The notes under the pieces were generated by a model. That model saw only the letters and a list, made by a program, of their open reading frames with translations. It made no database searches and had not been told where the DNA came from. A DNA stretch of 64,000 nt from Raineyella sp044508675. Its GTDB lineage: Bacteria; Actinomycetota; Actinomycetes; Propionibacteriales; Propionibacteriaceae. Made by a program: the position numbers and the translations under genes. This document shows positions 8,367 to 15,700 of this stretch, piece after piece. Position 1 is the first letter of the stretch; the number at the start of each line of letters is the position of its first letter. Where the stretch lies: the NCBI GenBank assembly GCA_044508675.1, contig JBIQHF010000002.1:186001-250000 (forward strand), written 5' to 3'.

Positions 8367-8392
8367 GGAATAGAGCCGGCGACGCATCCGTT
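8367..8392 (+). promoter_or_regulatory. SigR/SigH-type promoter of sigR
   Basis: GGAAT (8367-8371), 18 bases, then GTT (8390-8392): an exact match to the known Streptomyces SigR consensus GGAAT-N18-GTT. Expected initiation is around 8399-8403, on or next to an in-frame GTG at 8402. This suggests sigR is switched on by its own product. Confidence 0.8.
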
Positions 8393-8468
8393 GTCACCAG
8401 CGTGAGCACAGTCACCCTCCTTGAATCGGCCGGACGTGCCTCGTGGACTGCAGACGGCGGATTGCCGC

Positions 8469-8474
8469 TAGTCT
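8469..8474 (+). promoter_or_regulatory. -10 box of a second sigR promoter
   Basis: TAGTCT lies 8 bases before the ATG at 8483, the same spacing seen ahead of many leaderless genes in this window. It would supply the short form of the sigma factor under non-stress conditions. No convincing -35 box is seen. Confidence 0.5.
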
Positions 8475-8482
8475 CGTTGCTG

Positions 8483-9199
8483 ATGACCGAGCCGCACAGC
8501 GACCCCAGTACGTCGACGCCACCATCGGACCCGTCCGACGGTGGCGCAGCGGAGCCGCGCGCACACCAGGACCCGGTCCTGGTGGAGGCCGGCAACCGGT
8601 TCGACACGGAGGTCGACACCGAGACCGACGAGGAGCGGGCCGCGCGCTTCGAGCAGGACGCCATGCCCTTCCTCGACCAGCTCTACGGCGCTGCACTGCG
8701 GATGACCCGCAACCCCGCGGACGCCGAGGACGTGGTCCAGGAGACGTACGCCAAGGCGTTCGCGTCGTTCAAGCAGTTCAGGCCCGGGACGAACCTCAAG
8801 GCCTGGCTGTACCGCATCCTCACCAACACCTACATCAACAGCTACCGCAAGCAGCAGCGGCGCCCGCAGATCAGCGGCGGCGAGGACATCGAGGACTGGC
8901 AGATCGCCCGGGCGGCAACACACGACTCGGTCGGCCTGAAGTCGGCCGAGACCGAGGCCCTGGAGCAGATCCCCGACGGACAGGTCAGTGATGCGCTCGC
9001 CCAGCTGAGCCCCGAACGACGGATGGCCATCTACCTGGCCGACGTCGAGGGCTTCGCGTACAAGGAGATCGCCGAGATCATGGGGACTCCGATCGGCACG
9101 GTGATGAGCCGCCTCAACCGGGGTCGCAAGCAGCTTCGGGACCTGTTGGCCGACGTTGCTCGGGAGCGGGGCCTGGGGCGCTCGAAGGAGGAGCAGTGA
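8483..9199 (+). CDS. sigR: ECF sigma factor, SigR/SigH group (thiol-oxidative stress)
   Basis: A 238-residue ECF sigma factor that directs RNA polymerase to thiol-stress genes. Region 2 (about 50-115) includes DQLYGAALRMTRNPADAEDVVQETY and the -10-binding stretch FRPGTNLKAWLYRILTNTYIN; region 4 (about 165-230) ends in the helix-turn-helix EIMGTPIGTVMSRLNRGRKQLR. A following zinc anti-sigma gene confirms the group. Two starts are possible. The ATG at 8483 has its own -10 box; a GTG at 8402 in the same frame would add 27 residues and sits at the predicted start point of the SigR-dependent promoter. Streptomyces SigR likewise has a longer, unstable stress isoform made from its autoregulated promoter. 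The stop codon overlaps the rsrA start. Confidence 0.92.
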   Translation: MTEPHSDPSTSTPPSDPSDGGAAEPRAHQDPVLVEAGNRFDTEVDTETDEERAARFEQDAMPFLDQLYGAALRMTRNPADAEDVVQETYAKAFASFKQFRPGTNLKAWLYRILTNTYINSYRKQQRRPQISGGEDIEDWQIARAATHDSVGLKSAETEALEQIPDGQVSDALAQLSPERRMAIYLADVEGFAYKEIAEIMGTPIGTVMSRLNRGRKQLRDLLADVARERGLGRSKEEQ

Positions 9200-9603
9200 T
9201 GACCGGAATGGATTGCCGGCAGACCCGTGAACTGCTCTGTGCCTGCATCGACGAGGAGCTCGAACCGGGCGTTGCCTCGGCCGTTCGCCAGCATCTGAGC
9301 GAGTGCGGGAGCTGCGCGGAGTTGTACCTGGCCCAGCGGACGGTCAAGGGCCTGCTGCGGCGCAGCCGTACCCAGACGGCGCTCGCTCCGGCCAGCCTAC
9401 GGGAGCGGGTGTGGGCCGCGGTCGTCGCCCAGTGCCGCCGCCCCGGTGAGGTCACCACGGTCAACACGTCGCAGACCACCATCTCCACCACCACGACGCA
9501 CTCGTCGGGCGCGCTCGTTCGGCGGACGACCGTCACCGGGACGGTTGTCCGGAGGACCTATCGCGGTCCGCGTCCGGAGGGGCCGGGCGCGGGTCAGGCC
9601 TGA
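9199..9603 (+). CDS. rsrA: Zinc-containing anti-sigma factor, RsrA/RshA type
   Basis: A 134-residue redox-sensing anti-sigma factor that should hold SigR inactive until disulfide stress ejects its zinc. The ZAS motif H-x3-C-x2-C is present as H32-LSE-C36-GS-C39, with upstream cysteines C6, C14 and C16, one of which should complete the zinc site. The ATG at 9199 overlaps the sigR stop and has GGAGGAG ahead of it. Unusually, the C-terminal third (about 90-125) is rich in threonine and serine (TTISTTTTHSS), followed by a basic end; known RsrA proteins are about 100-105 residues, so this tail is extra. Its role is unknown. Confidence 0.88.
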   Translation: MTGMDCRQTRELLCACIDEELEPGVASAVRQHLSECGSCAELYLAQRTVKGLLRRSRTQTALAPASLRERVWAAVVAQCRRPGEVTTVNTSQTTISTTTTHSSGALVRRTTVTGTVVRRTYRGPRPEGPGAGQA

Positions 9604-9617
9604 CCGGTGGAATTGCT

Positions 9618-9654
9618 GCAGCCCCTGTGTCGTCAGGACGGACACCGGGGCTGC
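9618..9654. terminator. Hairpin terminator between rsrA and bL37
   Basis: GCAGCCCC pairs with GGGGCTGC and, after one mismatch, GTGTC pairs with GACAC. It lies between two convergent genes and could serve both directions. The following U content is low. Confidence 0.6.
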
Positions 9655-9677
9655 TGGGCTTGTTGTGGCCTGAAGTC

Positions 9678-9752
9678 TCAGGCGTTGGGGCGCTTGCCGT
9701 GATTCGCTGCCTTCTTGCGACGCGCGCGACGCTTGCGGCCGGTCTTACCCAT
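9678..9752 (-). CDS. Small 50S ribosomal protein bL37
   Basis: A 24-residue, strongly basic peptide (MGKTGRKRRARRKK, then ANHGKRPNA). The conserved ending ANHGKRPN and the basic start match the actinobacterial ribosomal protein bL37, first recognised in mycobacterial ribosome structures, where it fills a gap in 23S rRNA. The ATG at 9752 has a strong AGGAGG ribosome site 6 bases ahead. Identification is by memory of the family's short sequence, so it is good but not certain. A longer open frame upstream of this ATG has no support. Confidence 0.75.
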   Translation of the reverse strand: MGKTGRKRRARRKKAANHGKRPNA

Positions 9753-9906
9753 GAGGGCCTCCTGGTTGCATGGTGAACATGTTGGTCGGTAATGATCAAC
9801 ACGGCATTGTCGCACGAAGCACCCCCATGGCCGCAACCCGGGGATCCGCTGCGAGCTGGGCGCCGGCCCGGGACTCGTCGTCGTAGGGGCCGCGTAGTCT
9901 TCTCCC

Positions 9907-11364
9907 ATGCCCCAGATGACTACCCTCCTGGCGACGCACACCGACTACGACGAGTCGGCGGTGGAGTGGTTGCGGCTGCTGGTGAACGAGTGGCACCTGC
10001 TGGCCGACCTGTCGTTCTCCGACCTGATTCTCTGGGTTCCGGATCGTGATCCGAACCAGATGTGGGCGGTCGCCCAGATCCGCCCCACCACCGGTCCCAC
10101 CGCCCTGCTGGACGACGTCGTGGGCGACTCGGTGCGCTACGACCCTGATTCCCTGGCCCTGCAGGCGCTGTGGTCGGGGGAGCGATGCGAGACCAGCGAC
10201 AACAAGCTCGCCACCGGCATCCCGGTCGACATGCATGCCATCCCGCTGGAGCACGGGGGCCGCGTGATCGCCGTGCTCGAGCAGCACACCAACCAGATGG
10301 GCGTACGTGCCAACGGCTCTCTCGAGGACGCCTACATCGAGATCTCCAAGGTGCTGCGCGACATGCTGGTCCGGGGGACGTTCCCGTTGCCGGGGACCCG
10401 GTCCCATCCCACCCGGTCCCCGCGCGTCGGTGACGGACTGCTGTACCTGGGGCCGATGGGGGAGTTCCGGTACGCGACCCCCAATGCGGTCTCCGCCTAC
10501 CGGCGCGCGGGCTACCTCGGCGATATCGTGGCCGCCACCCCGGACAGCTTCAGCAAGGAGCTGGGTGGGCGGGAGGAGATCCGCCGCCTGCTGACCGACA
10601 ATGAGGCGGCCGAGCGCGAGGTGATGGTCGAGAACGTCGCCCTGCGGTTCCGCTTCACCCCGCTCCACAACGCCGACGGCAGCTCGGCCGGTGCCTGCGT
10701 GCTGCTGCGGGACATCACGCAGATCCACCGACTCGACCAGCAGCTGATCACCAAGGACGCGACGATCCGGGAGATCCATCACCGGGTCAAGAACAACCTG
10801 CAGACCGTCTCGGCCCTGCTGCGGATGCAGTCCCGGCGGGTACAGTCCTCCGAGGCCAAGCAGGCCCTCGCCGAGGCGATGGCGCGGGTGTCATCCATCG
10901 CTGCGGTGCATGACGTGTTGTCCCAATCGTTCCACGAGGTCGTGGACTTCGACCAGGTCGCCGACCGCATCCTGGCGATGGTGGGTGACGTGGCTACCCC
11001 GGGCCAGCCGGCCACGGTGGTACGCGAGGGCACCTTCGGGCCGATCTCGCCGACCGTCGCCACGAACCTGGCCCTGGTGATGACCGAGCTGTGCCAGAAC
11101 GCCGTGGAGCACGGTCTGAACGGTTCGCCCGGGACCGTGCGGGTGGAGCCCTCCCGCCAGGACGGTGAACTCGTCGTTCGGGTGCTGGACGAGGGGGCCG
11201 GACTACCCGAGGGGTTCGACCCTGCTCACACCAGGAGCCTGGGTTTGGGGATCGTGGCAACCCTCGTCGCCGACCTGCACGGTAGTTTCGACCTGACGAA
11301 TCGGCCGGAGGGTGGCACTGCGGCGGTCGTCCGGGTCCCCTGTCCGGAGACCGAGCGCGACTGA
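9907..11364 (+). CDS. pdtaS: PdtaS-like sensor histidine kinase
   Basis: A 485-residue soluble sensor kinase with no membrane segment. The order is an N-terminal GAF-like domain (about 1-150), a PAS-like domain (about 165-280), then the HisKA_2 phosphorylation helix REIHHRVKNNLQTVSALLRM with the acceptor histidine at about 291, and an HATPase domain (N box ELCQNAVEHG, G boxes DEGAGLPEGFD and LGLGIVATLV). This layout matches M. tuberculosis PdtaS (Rv3220c), which phosphorylates the RNA-binding antiterminator PdtaR; that partner is not in the window. The position next to whiB1 and sigR supports the assignment. The ATG at 9907 has TAGTCT 6 bases ahead, so the mRNA is probably leaderless. Confidence 0.88.
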   Translation: MPQMTTLLATHTDYDESAVEWLRLLVNEWHLLADLSFSDLILWVPDRDPNQMWAVAQIRPTTGPTALLDDVVGDSVRYDPDSLALQALWSGERCETSDNKLATGIPVDMHAIPLEHGGRVIAVLEQHTNQMGVRANGSLEDAYIEISKVLRDMLVRGTFPLPGTRSHPTRSPRVGDGLLYLGPMGEFRYATPNAVSAYRRAGYLGDIVAATPDSFSKELGGREEIRRLLTDNEAAEREVMVENVALRFRFTPLHNADGSSAGACVLLRDITQIHRLDQQLITKDATIREIHHRVKNNLQTVSALLRMQSRRVQSSEAKQALAEAMARVSSIAAVHDVLSQSFHEVVDFDQVADRILAMVGDVATPGQPATVVREGTFGPISPTVATNLALVMTELCQNAVEHGLNGSPGTVRVEPSRQDGELVVRVLDEGAGLPEGFDPAHTRSLGLGIVATLVADLHGSFDLTNRPEGGTAAVVRVPCPETERD

Positions 11365-11433
11365 ACGCGGCCGCGACTGCACGCGTCCGGGAAACCAACG
11401 GATCGGGAGGGAACGGGGAGTACTCCTGCAGGC

Positions 11434-11685
11434 TCAGGCGGTTCGGACGCGGGAGCGTGCCTTGCGACGCTTGAAGGCGCGTCGCTCATCCTCACTCATG
11501 CCGCCCCAGACCCCGTGGTCCTGGCCCGCCTCGAGTGCCCAGGCGAGGCACTCCTCGCGAACGGTGCAGCGCTGGCAGACCTTCTTGGCCTCTTCGATCT
11601 GGAGCAGGGCGGGGCCCGTGTTACCGATGGGGAAGAACAGCTCCGGATCTTCGTCCAGGCAGGCAGCCTCGTGGCGCCAATCCAT
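11434..11685 (-). CDS. whiB1: WhiB1-type iron-sulfur transcription regulator
   Basis: An 83-residue Wbl protein. Four cysteines, C9, C37, C40 and C46, should hold a [4Fe-4S] cluster; GVWGG at 58-62 is the beta-turn motif that contacts the sigma factor, and the basic C-terminus (RRAFKRRKARSRVR) binds DNA. The sequence MDWRHEAACLDEDPELFFP and its length place it with WhiB1, an essential nitric-oxide-responsive regulator in M. tuberculosis. AGGAACACGT ahead of the ATG supplies the ribosome site. A CRP/GlxR-like box lies about 185 bases upstream, as expected because M. tuberculosis whiB1 is CRP-controlled. It converges with pdtaS. Confidence 0.92.
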   Translation of the reverse strand: MDWRHEAACLDEDPELFFPIGNTGPALLQIEEAKKVCQRCTVREECLAWALEAGQDHGVWGGMSEDERRAFKRRKARSRVRTA

Positions 11686-12047
11686 ACGTGTTCCTACTCC
11701 CTCGTTGATGTTGCTTGGTCCGCTCTAAGCGTGACAACTTCGCCTACCGGATACAAGACCCGCGGCCGAACCCGTCAGACAGCTGTGAGGACCGGACCGC
11801 CCCTGATGGCCAGGGGCACTAGACCAAAGGACATCCTAAGTCTGTTGGGCGATGCAGCATAGTGTTTGTGACAACAATCACGTGACCGACTCTCGGGTTC
11901 GGGGTACTTGCCTTCCTGCCGGCCACTGGGTGGCTGAGACTCCCGCTGGATAGCAGGAACCTTGCCGAGTTCGGCCAGAAACCTTCTCCCTAGTTCCGGA
12001 TGAGGTTCTGGATGAGTGGCCGCTGCCGCCGCCACTAGGCTGGTGCG
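11686..12047. other. Intergenic region between whiB1 and the membrane-protein gene
   Basis: This 362-base stretch contains the long 5' region of whiB1 and, at its right end, the -10 box (TAGGCT, 12036-12041) of the rightward gene. The one clear element inside is the CRP/GlxR-like box at 11867-11882. I see no further gene or stable RNA fold. Confidence 0.6.
11856..11882 (-). promoter_or_regulatory. CRP/GlxR-like site and -10 box upstream of whiB1
   Basis: Read leftward, 11882-11867 is CGTGA-N6-TCACA, one mismatch from the CRP/GlxR consensus TGTGA-N6-TCACA. TATGCT (11861-11856), a possible -10 box, lies 5 bases further on. A regulator bound here would cover the -35 position of that promoter, so cAMP-type control of whiB1 is likely, although the sign of the effect cannot be read from sequence. 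Confidence 0.6.
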
Positions 12048-12464
12048 GTGAACAGCCTGCCCACTACCATCCGTACTCGTCTCTTTGCGGCGCCGGTCCC
12101 GCTGCGTGCCGCTCTGGGGCTGCTCGTCATCCAGTCGATCGGGTTCATCGCCTTCGGGGCCTACGAGTTCACCCAAGTCCAGCCGGGCCGGGTCATGACC
12201 GGGGTGATTACCGGCGTGTTGCTGATCCTGTGGGGACTGGGGCTGGCGGCCGGCGGCTACGCGATGCTCGCCGGTCGGATGGCAGCACGCGGGCCGGTGG
12301 CTGCGGCGGAGATCATCCAGGTGCCGACGGCCTGGAGTTTCCTGGGCGGCCAGACCACCTGGGTCGCGATCCTCATGGGGATCACCTCGCTGGCCATCCT
12401 GGTCCTGGTGGTGCTGCCGCAGTCCACCCGTCACTTCACCGGCTCCCGCGAGCAGCGCGGCTGA
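12048..12464 (+). CDS. Small integral membrane protein, function unknown
   Basis: A 138-residue protein with about three hydrophobic segments (about 20-40, GLLVIQSIGFIAFGAYEF; about 50-75, VMTGVITGVLLILWGLGLAAGG; about 108-124, WVAILMGITSLAILVLVVLP). It has no recognised domain; similar small membrane proteins occur near sigR/whiB1 loci in actinobacteria. The GTG at 12048 is supported by TAGGCT exactly 6 bases upstream. The hydrophilic loop at about 77-100 (LAGRMAARGPVAAAEIIQVP) has the look of a short extramembrane hairpin. It is followed by a very strong terminator. Confidence 0.7.
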   Translation: MNSLPTTIRTRLFAAPVPLRAALGLLVIQSIGFIAFGAYEFTQVQPGRVMTGVITGVLLILWGLGLAAGGYAMLAGRMAARGPVAAAEIIQVPTAWSFLGGQTTWVAILMGITSLAILVLVVLPQSTRHFTGSREQRG

Positions 12465-12476
12465 CCGGAACCGCCG

Positions 12477-12529
12477 GACGAACAGTTGAAGGGTCCACCC
12501 CCACGGGGTGGACCCTTCAACTGTTCGTC
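12477..12529. terminator. Bidirectional terminator with a 25-bp perfect stem
   Basis: Arms 12477-12501 and 12505-12529 are exact reverse complements and leave a 3-base loop. It lies between a rightward and a leftward gene and would end both transcripts. There is no U-tract on either side. Confidence 0.85.
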
Positions 12530-12544
12530 GACTCGTCGCCGACC

Positions 12545-12736
12545 TCAGTCGGCCTGGACGTCCTCGTCATCGTCGTCGAGGCGGGCCAGCCAGGTGGCCA
12601 GCCGCTCGATCGGCGTCTCGAAGTCCGGGTGCAGGTCGACGAAGAACCTGAACTGTTCGGCGAGCCACGCGAAGGAGACCTCCTCCACCCCGCGGCGTGC
12701 CTCCAGCTCCTCGATCCCTCGGTCGGTGAAGTACAC
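12545..12736 (-). CDS. DUF6104-like small protein
   Basis: A 63-residue acidic protein (start VYFTDRGIEELEARRG, end ARLDDDDEDVQAD). The pattern YFTDRGIEELE...V.F.WLAE...FVDL.P.FE.P.ERLATWLARLDD matches a conserved actinobacterial family of unknown function that I recall as DUF6104; the name is from memory. The GTG at 12736 lies only 5 bases after the kgd stop codon, so it is probably expressed as the last gene of the kgd unit. No signal peptide or membrane segment is present. It may bind the dehydrogenase or simply travel with it; nothing in the sequence decides. Confidence 0.65.
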   Translation of the reverse strand: MYFTDRGIEELEARRGVEEVSFAWLAEQFRFFVDLHPDFETPIERLATWLARLDDDDEDVQAD

Positions 12737-12741
12737 GGTCG

Positions 12742-15700
12742 TCAGCCCCGCGGTGCGAACGCCGCGTCCATCAGGGCCTGCTCCTCGATGTCGTGACGCT
12801 TCTTGCTGCCGACGGCCGTGGTGGCCGAGGCCGGACGCGAGACCAGCATGGCCTTGTCCCAGTCCCGGTTCGGGTCCTTGGCCTTGAGCTCGGGCAGCAG
12901 GGCGTACGACAGGAACGGCCACGGGCCCTGGTTGGCCGGCTCGTCCTGCACCCACCGGATGTCGGTCACGTGGCGGTAGGGCGCCAGGACCTCCAGCAGG
13001 GCATCGGTCGACAGCGGGTACAGCCGCTCGATCGTGACGATCGCGACCTTGCCGTCCAGGCCCTTCTTGTTGCGGGCGTTGACCAGCTCCCAGCGCACCT
13101 TGCCCGAGCAGACCAGGACCTGCTCGACCTGGGAGGGATCGGTGATCGTCGGGTCCTGCAGGCAGAGCTGCCAGCCGCCGCCGGTGAAGTCCTCCGGCAT
13201 CGAGGTGGCGAGCTTGTTGCGCAGCATCGACTTGGGCGTCGGGACGATCAGCGGGCGGTGCCAGCCGACCCGGGCGTGCTGGCGGATCAGGTGGAAGTAG
13301 TTCGCCGGCGTCGAGGGCTGGCACACGGCCATGTTGTCCTCGGCGCACATCTGCAACCAGCGCTCGATCCGCGCGGACGAGTGGTCCGCACCCTGGCCCT
13401 CGTAGCCGTGCGGCAGCAGGAGCACCACACCGGACTTCTGGCCCCACTTGGTGTCACCCGAGGCGATGAACTCGTCGGAGATGATCTGGCCACCATCGGC
13501 GAAGTCGCCGAACTGGGCCTCCCACATCACCAGCGCATCCGGGCGGGCGACCGAGTAGCCGTACTCGAAGCCCATCACCGCGTATTCGCTGAGCAGCGAG
13601 TTGAACACGTGGAACTTGCCCTGGTCCTCGGTCAGGTGCTTCAGCGGCACCCAGGCGTCGCCGTTCTCCGCGTCGATCACGGCGGCGAAGCGCTGCGAGA
13701 ACGTGCCACGGCGGGTGTCCTGACCGGTCAGGCGGACCGTACGACCCTCCATCAGCACCGAGCCGATGGCGAGCAGCTCCGCGGTGGCCCAGTCGATCGG
13801 GCCCTGCATGATTGCTGCCGCACGCCGCTCGAGCTGCGGGCGCACCTTGCGGTGCGGCGTGAAGCCCTCCGGGTAGTCCACGTACGCGTCGGCGATCCGC
13901 TTCAGGACCTCGGGGCTGACGGCCGTGCCCTTGTCGAACTCGGACTTCTCCGGGTAGTCCGGTGTGGTGGTGTACGCGCTGTCGGTGCCGGTGTCCTCGC
14001 GGACCTCCTTGAACACGCTCTCCAGGCGCTCGTGGAACCGGTCCATCACGGCTTCGGCATCCTCGACCGAGATCAGGCCCCGGCCGATCAGGGACTCGGC
14101 GTACAGCTTGCGGGCCGAACGCTTGTTCTCGATCATCTTGTACATCGTCGGCTGGGTGAAGCTCGGGTCGTCGCCTTCGTTGTGGCCGCGGCGACGGTAG
14201 CAGACGATGTCGATCACGACATCCTTGTTGAACTCTCGACGGAACTCGTAGGCGAACCGGGCGGCCCGCACGACCGCCTCCGGGTCGTCCCCGTTGACGT
14301 GGATGATCGGGACGTCGAAGCCCTTGGCGATGCCGGTGCTGTAGTACGTCGAGCGGCTGGAGTCGGGGGAGGTGGTGAAACCGATCTGGTTGTTCACGAT
14401 CAGGTGGATGGTGCCACCGGTGCGGAAGCCTCGCAGGCCCGACATCTGCATGGTCTCGGCGACGACGCCCTGTCCGGCGAACGACGCGTCACCGTGCATG
14501 AGCACCGGCAGCACCGGGAACTCGTAGCTGCGGTCGAGCATGTCCTGCTTGGCGCGCGCGATGCCCTCCAGGACCGGGTCGACGGCCTCCAGGTGGGACG
14601 GGTTGGCGGCCACGGAGGCGCGGATCGTCGATCCGTCCAGTGCGGTGAAGGTGCCCTCGGCGCCGAGGTGGTACTTCACGTCGCCGGAGCCCTGCACCGA
14701 ACGCGGGTCCAGGTTGCCGTCGAACTCGCGGAACACCGAGGCGTACGACTTGCCCACGACGTTGGTGAGCACGTTGAGGCGACCGCGGTGCGGCATGCCG
14801 ATCGCGACCTCGTCCAGCCCGTCCATGGCGGCCTGGTCACAGATCTCGTCCAGCGCCACGATGGTCGACTCGCCGCCCTCGAGGGAGAAGCGCTTCTGGC
14901 CGACATACTTGGTCTGCAGGAACGTCTCGAACAGCTCGGCCTCGTTCAGCTTGTTGAGGATCCGCAGGTGCTCCTCGCGGGGGAGCTGGCTGTAGCGCCG
15001 CTCGACGCGGTCCTGGATCCAGCGTCGCTGCTCCGGCGAGTGCATGTGCATGTACTCGATGCCGAGCGAGCGGGAGTACGCGTCGCGCATCGTGATGATG
15101 ATGTCGCGCAGCTCCATGAAGGACTTCTGGTCCGGCCCCAGGCCACCGACTGCGAACGACCGGTCGAGGTCCCAGATGGACAGGCCGTGGGTCTCCAGCT
15201 CCAGGTCGGGGAACGAGCGCTGGTGGTACTCCAGCGGGTCGATGTCGGCCAGGAAGTGGCCGCTCACCCGGTAGGCCTCGATGAGGTTCATCACGCGGGT
15301 CTGCTTGGAGATGGCGTCCTCGTGCTCCAGGGCGCGGTCGGCCGTCCACTTGTACGGCGGGTAGGGGATCCGCAGCGAGGCGAAGATCTCCTCGAAGAAA
15401 TTGTCCGCCCCAAGCAGCAGCTGGTGCATCCGGTTGAGGAACTCGCCCGACTGCGCCCCCTGGATGACCCGGTGGTCGTACGTGGAGGTCAGCGTGCAGA
15501 CCTTGCCGACGCCCATCCCGTCCAGGCGCTCCGGGTCGGACCCCTCGAACTCCGGCGGGTAGGCGATCGAGCCCATGCCGATGATGGCCGACTGGCCGCT
15601 CATCAGGCGGGGCACCGAGTGGTGGGTGCCCATCGGGCCCGGGTTGGTCAGCGAGACCGTGGTGTTGGCGAAGTCATCGACAGTGAGCTTGTTGGCGCGG

